From contig CAZICW010000001.1 of NCBI GenBank assembly GCA_964537995.1, forward strand, positions 30,738-94,737: a stretch of DNA of 64,000 nucleotides, read 5' to 3'. Source of the stretch: JAFLUQ01 sp964537995. Lineage in GTDB: Bacteria > Bacillota > Clostridia > UMGS1883. Under the pieces are notes generated by a model. That model was not told the DNA's origin and did not search any database. It saw nothing but the letters and a program-made list of their open reading frames with translations. A program made the translations under genes and the position numbers. Of the stretch, positions 25,926 through 35,086 are shown one piece after another (position 1 is the first letter of the stretch; each line of letters opens with the position of its first letter).

Positions 25926-27746
25926 TCAGATTTCAATTTTGATATTATATTTTTTCATCCAATAGTTTATTTGCAGCATATAGGCTATGGTTTGGGGAGT
26001 TGTCATGAGCTGACCGTACCACGGCTGAGCGTTATTTTCCGCGAGCAAGGACTCAAGCGCCGTTTTGTCCGCAAGCTCAAGTATGGGCGAGGACGGGTCG
26101 GCAATAACCTCGCGCAGCAGGGCGGAAACGCTTTTCAGATAGCCGGGATTGTGGGTTTTCGGATAGGGACTTTTCTTGCGCCAAAGCACCTCATCGGGCA
26201 GCAGACCCTCGGCCGCCTTGCGCAGCAGTCCCTTTTCGCGCCCCTCAAGGTTCATGTATTCCCACGGCACGCTGTACATATACTCTACAATGCTTATGTC
26301 GCAGAAGGGTACGCGGGCTTCCACTCCGCTGTACATCGTCATGAAATCCTTTCTGTTCAGCAGCGTCTGCATAAACCAGTCAAGATTAAGGCGCGTCATT
26401 TCCTTCATTCGGTTATCCGCCGGAGGATTGAAATCAAGCTTATGCGTATCGTTCACCGTTACGCGGCAGAGCCTTTCAACATATTCGTGCGGAGAAATCA
26501 AAGCACGCAGCTCCGCGCGCAGAAAGCCGAAGCGGTAATCGACGGATTGCGACCACGGGAAGCCCTCCTCCATACGGATTGTTTCGTCGCGGAACCACGG
26601 ATAGCCGCCGAAAATTTCATCGGCACATTCTCCGCTCAGCCCGACGGAGAAATTCTTTTTTATTTCCCGCGCAAAAACCAGCAGCGACGCGTCCACATCC
26701 GCCATGCCCGGCAATCCGCGGGCGTCAACGGCTTCAAACAGGGCGTTTGTAAGCTCCGGAGTGTCAATCAGGATTCTGTGATTCGTCACGCCGAGAAAGT
26801 CATTCATTTTATTGATGTATTCCTCGTCGCTGTTCGGCTGGAATTTGCCCGCGACAAAATATTTCCCGTTGTCAACATAATCGACGCTGTATGTGTGCAG
26901 CTCCCTGCCGCGGCGGGCAAGTTCCTTTGCGGCGACGGCGGAAATCAGGCTTGAATCCAGCCCTCCCGAAAGGAATGTGAACACCGGAATGTCCGACACA
27001 AGCTGCCGTTTTATCGCGGATACGACAAGCTCACGGGTATGCTCTACGGTTTGAGCGAGATTGTCGGTATGCTCATGCTGCTTCAAGCTCCAGTAGCGGC
27101 GCGGCTTAAGCCGTCCGTTTTCGACCCTTCCGCAGCAGGCGGGAGGCAGCTCCCTTATACCCTTCAGTACGCCGCAGCCGGGGCTGCGTCCGGGTCCTAT
27201 CAGGAACAATTCCTCAACGGAGTTTTTGTCGATTACCGCGCCGACCTTCGGATGGCGCAGCAAAGCCGCCACAGACGACGCGAAAATGAAGCTTCCGTCT
27301 CTTTCGGCATAGAAAAACGGCTTTACGCCCATTTTATCCCTCGCGACGAAAAGCTGTTTCCCGTCCCACACGGCAAAGGCGAAAATTCCGCCGAGCAAGT
27401 CAAGGCAGTCCTCGCCCAGCTCATTATAGGCGGCAAGCACAACCTCCGTATCCGACGAGGTTGAAAATTTTACGCCGCGGCTCTCCAAAAAAGAACGCGC
27501 CTCGGCGGTATTGTAAAGCTCGCCGTTATAGACGATGGTGCTTCCGCCGCGCGTCATGGGCTGAAGCCCGTTTTCAATGTCGATTACGGCAAGACGCGTG
27601 TGCAAAAGCATAACGCCGTCGTCGGAAAATATGCCGTTTTGGTCGGGCCCGCGGCGAAGCAGCTCACGGCGCATATCAAGGTAAAAGTCCTCAGGCTCGG
27701 AATGTTTCCTCAGAAGGGGATTTACTTCCCCCGCTATTCCGCACAT
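25926..27746 (-). CDS. asnB: asparagine synthase (glutamine-hydrolysing)
   Basis: The 606-residue enzyme makes asparagine from aspartate, ATP and glutamine. The N-terminal glutaminase domain starts at the catalytic Cys2 (MCGIAGEV) and includes RRGPDQNG, HTRLAVIDI and VYNGELYN. The C-terminal synthetase domain has the PP-loop FLSGGLDSSLISAVAAK (about 265), LSGECADEIFGGYPWF, and YNIKIEI at the end. GAGGTG lies 8 nt before the ATG, and a 15-bp palindrome lies just upstream of that. The gene is single. Confidence 0.94.
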   Translation of the reverse strand: MCGIAGEVNPLLRKHSEPEDFYLDMRRELLRRGPDQNGIFSDDGVMLLHTRLAVIDIENGLQPMTRGGSTIVYNGELYNTAEARSFLESRGVKFSTSSDTEVVLAAYNELGEDCLDLLGGIFAFAVWDGKQLFVARDKMGVKPFFYAERDGSFIFASSVAALLRHPKVGAVIDKNSVEELFLIGPGRSPGCGVLKGIRELPPACCGRVENGRLKPRRYWSLKQHEHTDNLAQTVEHTRELVVSAIKRQLVSDIPVFTFLSGGLDSSLISAVAAKELARRGRELHTYSVDYVDNGKYFVAGKFQPNSDEEYINKMNDFLGVTNHRILIDTPELTNALFEAVDARGLPGMADVDASLLVFAREIKKNFSVGLSGECADEIFGGYPWFRDETIRMEEGFPWSQSVDYRFGFLRAELRALISPHEYVERLCRVTVNDTHKLDFNPPADNRMKEMTRLNLDWFMQTLLNRKDFMTMYSGVEARVPFCDISIVEYMYSVPWEYMNLEGREKGLLRKAAEGLLPDEVLWRKKSPYPKTHNPGYLKSVSALLREVIADPSSPILELADKTALESLLAENNAQPWYGQLMTTPQTIAYMLQINYWMKKYNIKIEI

Positions 27747-27761
27747 AATATATCACCTCAC

Positions 27762-27776
27762 GAGCATAGTATGCTC
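27762..27776 (-). promoter_or_regulatory. 15-bp palindrome upstream of asnB
   Basis: GAGCATAGTATGCTC is a perfect palindrome of two 7-bp half-sites around a central G, 16 nt before the asnB start and next to its ribosome-binding site. It could be an operator or a small hairpin. No clear sigma-A promoter is seen just upstream. Confidence 0.45.
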
Positions 27777-27801
27777 AATCATTAGTAAAACGTTACAGGC
27801 C

Positions 27802-27850
27802 GAAATTTCCGTTTCCGTTTTTGCGGAGCGCCCGCTCGGCGGAAAATTTC
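27802..27850 (-). terminator. imperfect hairpin after ylbJ
   Basis: GAAATTTCCG (27802-27811) pairs with CGGAAAATTTC at the other end with one extra A; an inner GAGCG/CGCTC stem sits within. It directly follows the ylbJ stop on the minus strand but lacks a T run, so it is weak. Confidence 0.35.
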
Positions 27851-28729
27851 TCACAATATGATTTTCTCAAAAAATACGGTACACGCAAGCATGGCGGCAG
27901 CGGCGGATAACGCGGAGACGATTTTTCCGGCAATGAAATATTTTTTTGACAGCGTCGGCGCCACGGCTTCCGTTTGGAAAATCACGCTCAGCCCGCCCCA
28001 GCTCAGATATGCCGCCGCCAGCGGCAAGGCCGCAAAGCCGAAGGGAGCAAGCTCTCCTATTCCGCGCGAGACTTCGAATATCCCGATAAGAAGCGGGAAG
28101 CGGTCGAGCGCAAGGGCTTCGATGAGGGCCGAAAAGGTTATAATCAGCGCGCATACGCCGATTATTGCCGCTCCGCTGTCGGACGCGGCACGGCTTACAA
28201 GCGTTCCGACGGGGATTTTCAATCCTTTTTTGCATACCTTGCCGCTTTTGCCGACGGTTTTTCGTCCGAAAACAAGGGCGGAAACGCCAGCTCCGACAAC
28301 ATGACTGAGGTAAAGCGCGGCTCCGATTTTTACACTGCCGTAAACCGCCGCGCCCGCCGTTCCGATTATGAACAGCGGGCCGCTGTTGTTGCAAAACGCC
28401 AGCGCGATTTCCGCGTCGGCTTTGCTCATCTGTCCGTTTTCCGCCGACTGCGCGACCGCCCTCGCTCCGCAGGGGTATCCGCCCAAAAGCCCTGTGACAA
28501 AGCACATGGAACAAACGGAATCCATTCCGAACAGCGGACGCAGCAACGGCGAAAGCAGCCTTCCCGTTTTTTCTCCCCAGCCGTTTTCAATCAAAATATG
28601 GCTTACCAGCATAAACGGCAGCAGCGACGGAATTACGGCTTTTACGCAGATTTCCAGTCCGAGTCCGGCTCCGCGCAGAGCGGCATCGGGAAAAAGCGCC
28701 AAAGCCGCGCAAAGAAATATTGCGTACAT
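27851..28729 (-). CDS. ylbJ: sporulation integral membrane protein YlbJ-like
   Basis: The 292-residue protein has about eight hydrophobic segments. It carries the nucleoside-recognition/gate-type motifs of YlbJ, such as VTGLLGGYPCGARAV and AFCNNSGPLFIIGTAGAAVYG. YlbJ is needed for spore formation in Bacillus and acts in the mother-cell-derived membranes; a dipicolinate transport role has been proposed for the family. The frame opens at 28891, but GGGAGG lies just before the ATG at 28729 and gives a normal membrane N-terminus. It is divergent from yqfC-yqfD, another sporulation pair. Confidence 0.87.
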   Translation of the reverse strand: MYAIFLCAALALFPDAALRGAGLGLEICVKAVIPSLLPFMLVSHILIENGWGEKTGRLLSPLLRPLFGMDSVCSMCFVTGLLGGYPCGARAVAQSAENGQMSKADAEIALAFCNNSGPLFIIGTAGAAVYGSVKIGAALYLSHVVGAGVSALVFGRKTVGKSGKVCKKGLKIPVGTLVSRAASDSGAAIIGVCALIITFSALIEALALDRFPLLIGIFEVSRGIGELAPFGFAALPLAAAYLSWGGLSVIFQTEAVAPTLSKKYFIAGKIVSALSAAAAMLACTVFFEKIIL

Positions 28730-28771
28730 ACTACCCTCCCACAAAAGCAGAAAATTTATCCTTATCAATAA

Positions 28772-28779
28772 AATGTATG
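28772..28779 (-). promoter_or_regulatory. possible sigma-E -10 element for ylbJ
   Basis: On the minus strand CATACATT matches the sigma-E -10 consensus CATACANT, 43 nt before the ylbJ ATG. The matching -35 is poor, so this is tentative. Confidence 0.35.
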
Positions 28780-28833
28780 TTTTCATCGGCGCGGGCATAA
28801 CTATTAATATTAGGGAAAACCGAAGGAGAGTTG

Positions 28834-29076
28834 TTGGCTGTGGCGGCAGAAATAAAAAAAGAGGTGTTCGGGCGATATTCGCTTCTGACAATTACGGGCA
28901 GCACGGAAATTCTCATCGAAGGACTGCGCGGCATACTGGACTACAGCGCGGAAACCGTGAGAGTGAACACCGTGAGCGGAATCGCGGTAATAACGGGAAG
29001 CGGCTTGGAAATAAGCGCGCTCGCGGCGGAGGAGCTTTTGCTAAAGGGGAAAATTTCCTCGGTTGAATTTTGTTAG
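28834..29076 (+). CDS. yqfC: sporulation protein YqfC
   Basis: The 80-residue protein belongs to the YabP/YqfC family (core: GRYSLLTITGSTEILIEG and VNTVSGIAVITGSGLEI). YabP and YqfC are mother-cell proteins made early in sporulation. The start is uncertain: TTG at 28831, TTG at 28834 and GTG at 28840 all follow AAGGAG (28823-28828); 28834 gives a 5-nt spacing. It overlaps the untranslated lead of yqfD and is co-transcribed with it. Confidence 0.85.
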   Translation: MAVAAEIKKEVFGRYSLLTITGSTEILIEGLRGILDYSAETVRVNTVSGIAVITGSGLEISALAAEELLLKGKISSVEFC

Positions 29077-29087
29077 GAGGCTTGGCA

Positions 29088-30236
29088 TTGCCGGATACTG
29101 CTCTTATGCTGAAAAGCAGCTTTACAGTTGAGGTGACGGGAGAAAGGCCCGAAAGATTTTTGAATATCGCCGCCGCGATGGGAATCTACATATCCCATGC
29201 TCGCCCCGTTCCGAACGGGCTTCGCATGAAGCTCAGCCGCAGGGCCTGCGCCGTTATGGAGGAAAATCTTCCCGAAGGGCTGGAAATGAAACGCGTACGC
29301 GAGCACGGCGTTCCCCGCATACTGCGGCGGCTGAAAAAGCGGTACATACTGCTGTGCGGGGCAGCTCTTACAGTCGCGGCGTTGTTCGCGTTTTCGCGCT
29401 TTATATGGAGAGTGAAGCTTTCGGGCGGAACCGAGGAGCTTCGCGCAGAGGTGGCGGAATTTCTGAAGGAAAACGATATTGCCGCGGGGACGGCAAAGAA
29501 GGACATAGACCAGAATCGAATAAAGCGCGAGGCAATTCTTTCAATAGACGACCTGATGTGGCTTTGGGTGGACATACGCGGCGCAACGGCATATGTGCGC
29601 GTGGCGGCAAGAAGTATGCCGCCGGAGCATATTTCAGAAGAGCCGGCAAACATAATTGCGAACGAAACGGGAGTAGTCGAAAAAATTACCGTGCTTGAAG
29701 GCAGAGCCGCGGTAAATGAAGGCGACACGGTCGAAAAGGGTACAATTCTCATAAGCGGCGCTCTTGAAAGCGAAAGAATCGAAAATGTCATGCTTCGCCA
29801 TGCTCAAGGAAGCGTCATTGCGCGTGTGTGGCGCGAAAAAAGCGTTACAATTCCGAAAATTACCGAAATAAGAACCAAGACCGGCAATGTCCAACAGGTG
29901 CGTTCGGTACAAATAAAAAAATTTATTGTAAATTTTTCATTAAACAGTAGCATTTTATATAACAAGTATGATAAAATAATAACCAAATACAGCTTCGGTA
30001 ATTTTCCCGTAGAATTTATAAGCTGCGTTTATGAAGAAGTCGAAGCCGAAGCCCGCGCGACGGACATAGACGCCGCGGCGGCGGAAGCGAGGGCGCGGTT
30101 TGAGGAAGAAATTGCCGAAAGCGGAGCGGAGCTTCAAAGGCTGGACGTGACTTTAAACGACAACGCTACGGCGGCGGAGCTTCTTATGAGGGCGGAATGC
30201 CTGACGGATATAGCGGCGGAGGTGCCGATACGATAG
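29088..30236 (+). CDS. yqfD: sporulation protein YqfD
   Basis: The 382-residue protein has a soluble N-terminal domain (about 1-80), one membrane helix (about 88-106, ILLCGAALTVAALFAFSRFI) and a long extracytoplasmic part with SIDDLMWLWVDIRGATAYV and the conserved IIANETGVVEKITVLEGRAA, as in YqfD. A TTG at 29088 with AGGAGG 7 nt upstream is the best start. Codons for about residues 275-300 are unusually AT-rich. It follows yqfC, as in other spore formers, and probably leads into phoH on one transcript. Confidence 0.87.
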   Translation: MPDTALMLKSSFTVEVTGERPERFLNIAAAMGIYISHARPVPNGLRMKLSRRACAVMEENLPEGLEMKRVREHGVPRILRRLKKRYILLCGAALTVAALFAFSRFIWRVKLSGGTEELRAEVAEFLKENDIAAGTAKKDIDQNRIKREAILSIDDLMWLWVDIRGATAYVRVAARSMPPEHISEEPANIIANETGVVEKITVLEGRAAVNEGDTVEKGTILISGALESERIENVMLRHAQGSVIARVWREKSVTIPKITEIRTKTGNVQQVRSVQIKKFIVNFSLNSSILYNKYDKIITKYSFGNFPVEFISCVYEEVEAEARATDIDAAAAEARARFEEEIAESGAELQRLDVTLNDNATAAELLMRAECLTDIAAEVPIR

Positions 30237-30278
30237 CAAAGGGAAATTTATACAATATTTATTAAGGGGAAACATCAG

Positions 30279-31235
30279 ATGGAAAAAACCTATGAAGCAA
30301 AAAGCCTGAGCAGCGTTATGGATGTGTTCGGAAGCTTTGACGAAAATGTCAAGCTTATCGAACGGGAGCTTGACGTAAAAATTTCCAATTCGGGAAATAC
30401 AATAAAAATGACGGGCGCGGACGCGGAAAAGGCGGCGGCCGTGGTGGAGCAGCTTGCGTCGCTTTCGGAGCAGGGCGAGGAGCTGACGGAACAAAACGTC
30501 CGCTACGCCATATTCATGGCGCAGGAGGGAATCGAATATGTTCCCGCGGCGAAGGGCGACTATATATGCCTTACCGGAAACGGCAAGCCGATAAAGTGCA
30601 AAACTCAGGGGCAGAAAAACTATGTCCAAAAAATCCGTGACAGCATTGTCACGATAGCCGTCGGTCCGGCAGGCACGGGTAAAACATACCTCGCCGTGGC
30701 TATGGCGGTGGATTCCTTCCGCCGCAAGGAGGTAAGCAAAATAATCCTGACGCGCCCCGCGGTCGAGGCGGGAGAGAAGCTCGGCTTCCTTCCGGGCGAC
30801 CTGCAAATGAAGGTGGATCCGTATCTTCGCCCGCTCTATGACGCTCTCGGCGATATGCTCGGTCAGGAAAATTATCAAAAATACCTTGAACGCGGGCTTA
30901 TTGAAATCGCTCCTCTCGCCTATATGCGCGGGCGTACGCTGGACGATTCCTATATTATCCTCGACGAAGCCCAAAACACTACTCCCGAACAGATGAAAAT
31001 GTTCTTGACAAGAATCGGCTTCGGAAGTCATGCCGTCATAACCGGCGACATAACGCAGATTGACCTTCCGCGCGGAGTTAAAAGCGGACTGAAGGACGCT
31101 GTTAAAATACTGAAAAATATAGAAGGGCTGTCGATTGTAAATCTGACGGACAGGGATGTTGTGCGTCACCCGCTTGTGCAAAAAATAATCGCGGCATATG
31201 AAAGAAGTGAAAGAAGGGAATACGGAAATGGATAA
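30279..31235 (+). CDS. phoH: PhoH-family ATPase
   Basis: The 318-residue P-loop ATPase has a small N-terminal KH-like region (about 15-60) and the PhoH domain: Walker A VGPAGTGKTYLAVAMAV (about 128-144), ILTRPAVEAGEKLGFLPGDL, Walker B SYIILDEAQNTTPEQMK, and ITGDITQIDLP. PhoH proteins are linked to RNA metabolism and stress; the exact activity is not established. AAGGGG precedes the ATG. Its end overlaps the pgpH start (ATGGATAA). Confidence 0.92.
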   Translation: MEKTYEAKSLSSVMDVFGSFDENVKLIERELDVKISNSGNTIKMTGADAEKAAAVVEQLASLSEQGEELTEQNVRYAIFMAQEGIEYVPAAKGDYICLTGNGKPIKCKTQGQKNYVQKIRDSIVTIAVGPAGTGKTYLAVAMAVDSFRRKEVSKIILTRPAVEAGEKLGFLPGDLQMKVDPYLRPLYDALGDMLGQENYQKYLERGLIEIAPLAYMRGRTLDDSYIILDEAQNTTPEQMKMFLTRIGFGSHAVITGDITQIDLPRGVKSGLKDAVKILKNIEGLSIVNLTDRDVVRHPLVQKIIAAYERSERREYGNG

Positions 31236-33231
31236 GCGCAAAGCGGATTACGCCAAGCGGGGATTTATTGCCGTCGCCGCCTTTGCTCTCATTCTGACAA
31301 TAAGTCTCACGGCGGGACAGGCAGGTCAGCTTGAGCTGAATGCCGGCGATATTTCTCCGGTAGATGTTTACGCTTCGCGCGCAATTGTGGATAAGACGAC
31401 AACGGCGGCGCTGCGTGAGGCGGCGGAGAAAAGTGTGCAGGCTGTGTACAAGCTGGACGGCGCTCTGCGCACCTCGGCGACGGAGCAGCTTAATACCTTT
31501 TTTGCCGCCGCAACCACTGTGCGCGAAAACGAAGAATACGATACCGAAGCGAAAATTCTCCAGCTAAAGGCGCGTTCCAAGCTTGAACTGGACGACGGGT
31601 GCTATGAAGCCGTCGCCTCAATGTCCGATTCGGATTTTTCGGCTCTGAAAAAGGTTGTGAGCTTTGTTGACGAGGTTATGGCGGACGGCGTCGAGGATAC
31701 GGCCTCCGGAGTCGAAGCCTGCCGGGCAAAAATTGACGCCATCGGCTTGGACGAGGACGCGCAAGCCGCGGCGATTGCGCTTGTTCGCTCCGTTATAACG
31801 GAAAATCTCAGCGTTGACGAGGACGAAACGGAGCGCCGGCGCGATGCTGCCGCGGCGGCGGTGGAAAACGTTGAGTACAAAAAAAATCAAACGCTTGTGC
31901 GCCGAGGCGAAATCGTGACGCAAGCGCAGCTCGATATGCTCGGCGAGCTGGGGCTGCTCAAAGGCTCAAGTCCTCTCAGCCGCCGTTATATCGCGGGAAT
32001 ATGCATTCTTCTGCTGACGTGCTTCGGACTTTTCGCCGCCTATATCTTCATCTGCGACCCTCAGCTCGGTCACAGCACCGACAAGCTGCTGATAATCGCG
32101 ATTGTCTGTATTATAGCCTCGGCAATGGAATTTTACATAGGGCGCAGCCTTTCGGACACTGTCCGTTATATGCTGCCTATAGGCTTTGCGGCGGCCGTGA
32201 TAACAATTTTCGCCGATGTGAAGGCGGCGATTTTGGTAAACGTGTGCATAGGAATTTTCGGAGCCGTCGGCGCAATGCACGACTGGGGATACGGCGTATG
32301 TCTGATTCTGAGCGGAAGCATAACCGCCTTCTGCTACAGCAAGGTAAAACGAAGGGTAAACATAATTCCCGCGGCGCTGATAAGCTCCTTGGGGAATGCG
32401 GCGTCGGCTCTCTGTATGTCGCTGCTTGAGTCCGAGGACGGACGCGGCATACTTATGAATCTGGGCGCGGGATTTGTCGGAGGCTTTCTGGCGGGGATAC
32501 TGACCGCCGGTTCTCTCCCCTTCTGGGAATGGGGCTTCGATGTACTTACGCCGATGAAGCTGAACGAGCTGAGCAATCCCGAAAGCAAGCTGCTTAAAAG
32601 GCTGCTCATTCAGGCTCCGGGGACATACCACCACTCCCTGACCGTGGCTAATATAGCGGAAATTGCCGCCCGCTCAATCGGCGCCGACAGCGTACTGGCG
32701 CGTGTCGGGGCTTACTATCACGATATAGGCAAGATGAATCATCCGCTGTATTTCAAGGAAAACCAATACACCGAAAATCCGCACGACAACATGAGCTATC
32801 AGGAGAGCGCAAGGGTTATCATAAATCATGTTTCCGACGGTATAGCAATGGCGAAGCAGTATCATCTTCCTCACGGCATCCGTGACATAATTGCCCAGCA
32901 CCATGGCACAACGGGCACGGGCTATTTCCTTGTACGCGCCCTTCGGGAAGACCCCGACTGCGATGTTTCTCCTTACATTTATCCCGGTCCGAAGCCGCAG
33001 ACCCGCGAAGCGGCAATCGTCATGCTCTGCGACGGCTGCGAGGCGGCGGTGAGAAGTCTGAGCAGCAAGGAAGAAGCCGAAATAGACAAAATGGTGCGCG
33101 AGCTGATAAATTCGCGCGTTGAAGCGGGTCAGCTCGACGAATGTAATCTTACCTTCGGAGAGCTGCGCATTGTGACAAACACCATAATCAAAACTCTCGG
33201 CGGATATTTCCACGAGAGAATACAGTATTAG
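31228..33231 (+). CDS. pgpH: 7TM-HD family phosphohydrolase (PgpH-like c-di-AMP phosphodiesterase)
   Basis: The 667-residue membrane protein has an N-terminal helix (about 10-28), an extracellular domain (about 35-245), seven membrane helices (about 255-445) and a cytoplasmic HD domain with APGTYHHSLTVANIAEIAA, YYHDIGKMNHP, HHGTTGTGYF and MLCDGCEAAVRS. In Listeria and others PgpH degrades cyclic di-AMP. The gene order phoH-pgpH-ybeY-dgkA-era is conserved in Firmicutes. The ATG at 31228 overlaps the phoH stop and has GAAGGG 9 nt upstream. Confidence 0.92.
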   Translation: MDKRKADYAKRGFIAVAAFALILTISLTAGQAGQLELNAGDISPVDVYASRAIVDKTTTAALREAAEKSVQAVYKLDGALRTSATEQLNTFFAAATTVRENEEYDTEAKILQLKARSKLELDDGCYEAVASMSDSDFSALKKVVSFVDEVMADGVEDTASGVEACRAKIDAIGLDEDAQAAAIALVRSVITENLSVDEDETERRRDAAAAAVENVEYKKNQTLVRRGEIVTQAQLDMLGELGLLKGSSPLSRRYIAGICILLLTCFGLFAAYIFICDPQLGHSTDKLLIIAIVCIIASAMEFYIGRSLSDTVRYMLPIGFAAAVITIFADVKAAILVNVCIGIFGAVGAMHDWGYGVCLILSGSITAFCYSKVKRRVNIIPAALISSLGNAASALCMSLLESEDGRGILMNLGAGFVGGFLAGILTAGSLPFWEWGFDVLTPMKLNELSNPESKLLKRLLIQAPGTYHHSLTVANIAEIAARSIGADSVLARVGAYYHDIGKMNHPLYFKENQYTENPHDNMSYQESARVIINHVSDGIAMAKQYHLPHGIRDIIAQHHGTTGTGYFLVRALREDPDCDVSPYIYPGPKPQTREAAIVMLCDGCEAAVRSLSSKEEAEIDKMVRELINSRVEAGQLDECNLTFGELRIVTNTIIKTLGGYFHERIQY

Positions 33232-33244
33232 CGGGAGGATTACC

Positions 33245-33736
33245 ATGATTGAATTTATTATTGAAAACGAACAGGATAAGGTTGAATTTACGGACGAGCT
33301 TTCGGATGTGCTGCAAAGGGCCGTCATGACCGTAATGGAGGTTCTGGACTGCGCCGACACGGACTGTGAGGTCAGCGTTCTGATAACCGACGATGAGGGA
33401 ATCAGGGAAATAAACAAAGAAACACGCGGTATTGATTCTCCCACCGACGTATTGAGCTTTCCCATTTTGGAATTTGACGACGACGGAGTTATGATCGAGG
33501 AAAGCGGCGACTACGACGGAGAGCTTCTGTTGCTCGGCGACATTGTGATTTCTCTTGAAAGGGCAAAAAATCAGGCGGAGGAATACGGTCACAGCCTGCT
33601 GCGCGAGGTCGGCTTTCTTGCGGCTCACAGCACACTGCATCTCATGGGCTTCGACCACAAGGAGGATACCGATACCGCCGTCATGCGCGCCCACGAAAAG
33701 TCCGTAATGGAAAAAATGAAGCTTGAAAGGCAGTGA
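33245..33736 (+). CDS. ybeY: rRNA maturation endoribonuclease YbeY
   Basis: The 163-residue metalloprotein has the zinc-binding signature His128-x3-His132-x5-His138 in HSTLHLMGFDHKE, after the conserved TDVLSFP and LGDIVIS. It acts in 16S rRNA 3'-end processing and ribosome quality control. GGGAGG lies 7-8 nt before the ATG. It is followed by dgkA with a small gap. Confidence 0.95.
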   Translation: MIEFIIENEQDKVEFTDELSDVLQRAVMTVMEVLDCADTDCEVSVLITDDEGIREINKETRGIDSPTDVLSFPILEFDDDGVMIEESGDYDGELLLLGDIVISLERAKNQAEEYGHSLLREVGFLAAHSTLHLMGFDHKEDTDTAVMRAHEKSVMEKMKLERQ

Positions 33737-33740
33737 TAAT

Positions 33741-34130
33741 ATGCCGCAAAAAAACCGCTCCTTAACAGAAAGCTTCCGTCATGCCGCCGACGGCTTTGTG
33801 TCTGCCGTCAAAAACGAGAGAAACATGAAGCTTCACTGCGCGGCGACGGTCGTTGTGGTGCTTTGCGCCTTTGTTTTCGGACTGAGCGCGGCGGAAAAGG
33901 CCGCCGTGCTGGCGCTGTGCGCTCTGGTTCTGACGGCGGAGCTTTTCAATACCGCTCTCGAAAACACCGTTGACATCATTTCTCCGCAGCAGAATCGGCT
34001 TGCGAAGCAGGCAAAGGACGCCGCGGCGGCAGCCGTGCTGGTTATAAGCGCCGCGGCCGCGATTGTCGGGATAATAATTTTTCTTCCTTACGGTATAAGG
34101 CTGATACACGCAATACAGAAAATAATATGA
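33741..34130 (+). CDS. dgkA: diacylglycerol/undecaprenol kinase, DgkA family
   Basis: The 129-residue protein has three membrane helices and the DgkA motifs FRHAADGFVSAVKNERNMKLH and the catalytic region ELFNTALENTVD. Gram-positive members phosphorylate undecaprenol to recycle the cell-wall carrier lipid. The ATG at 33741 gives the usual short polar N-terminus (MPQKNRSLTESFR). It sits in the ybeY-dgkA-era order. Confidence 0.92.
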   Translation: MPQKNRSLTESFRHAADGFVSAVKNERNMKLHCAATVVVVLCAFVFGLSAAEKAAVLALCALVLTAELFNTALENTVDIISPQQNRLAKQAKDAAAAAVLVISAAAAIVGIIIFLPYGIRLIHAIQKII

Positions 34131-34142
34131 GGGGGATATAAA

Positions 34143-35036
34143 ATGGACGAAAACTTCAAATCGGGCTTTGTCGCCGTGGTCGGACGTCCGAATGTCGGCA
34201 AGTCAACTCTTATAAACGCGCTTACGGGACAAAAGGTGGCCATAGTTTCGCCGAAGCCGCAAACAACAAGAAGCAATATGCTCGCAATCGACAACGGCGA
34301 AGGCTATCAGATTATTTTTACCGACACTCCCGGGGTTCACCGGCCGCGCACCAAGCTGGGCGAATTTATGAACGACTCCGCGGCAAAAGCCGTCAACGGA
34401 GTGGATTGCGCCGTGCTTGTGGCGGAAGCGGGGAGAGAGATTTACGAGCTTGAAAAAAATATTCTTAAGGAAACAAGCGAAAAAAACATACCCGCGATTC
34501 TCGTTATAAACAAGGCGGATACCGTTAAAAAAGAGGAGCTTCTTCCTCAAATCGGGTCATTTGACGAGCTTTGCGATTTTGCGGCAATAATTCCGGCGTC
34601 GGCAAAAACCGGCGACAATGTTGCCGCTGTACGCGAGGAAATTTTGAAGCTTCTTCCCGTCGGCCCGCCGTACTATCCCGACGACATTGCCGCCGACAGA
34701 ACACTGCGCGATATGTGCGGCGAGATAATCCGCGAAAAGCTTCTTCGTCTGCTCGACCGCGAAATTCCGCACGGTACGGCGGTCGAAATCGAGGAAATGA
34801 AGGAAGAAGAAAACATAACGCGCATAAGCGCCGTAATATACTGCGAGAAAGAAAGTCACAAGCCGATTATTATCGGCGCAAACGGCGAAAGCCTTAAGCG
34901 CATAGGCTCGTATGCCCGCAGGGATATGGAAAAACTGCTTGAAACAAAGGTCTGTCTTAAGCTTTGGGTAAAGGTTCGCAGCGGCTGGCGCAATAAGGCG
35001 TCGGCTCTGCGCGAGCTGGGATATGGTGAAAATTAA
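34143..35036 (+). CDS. era: GTPase Era
   Basis: The 297-residue protein has the G1 motif GRPNVGKSTLINAL, the G3 motif DTPGVHRPR, G4 NKAD and G5 SAKTGDNV, and a C-terminal KH domain with VEIEEMKEE and IIIGANGESLKRIGSYAR. Era binds the 3' end of 16S rRNA during 30S assembly. Start has GAGGGGG about 7 nt upstream. Confidence 0.96.
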   Translation: MDENFKSGFVAVVGRPNVGKSTLINALTGQKVAIVSPKPQTTRSNMLAIDNGEGYQIIFTDTPGVHRPRTKLGEFMNDSAAKAVNGVDCAVLVAEAGREIYELEKNILKETSEKNIPAILVINKADTVKKEELLPQIGSFDELCDFAAIIPASAKTGDNVAAVREEILKLLPVGPPYYPDDIAADRTLRDMCGEIIREKLLRLLDREIPHGTAVEIEEMKEEENITRISAVIYCEKESHKPIIIGANGESLKRIGSYARRDMEKLLETKVCLKLWVKVRSGWRNKASALRELGYGEN

Positions 35037-35086
35037 CTCGTTTATGAAGCCGCCAACAGCAGATACTAAGCTTGGAGGCGGAGCTT

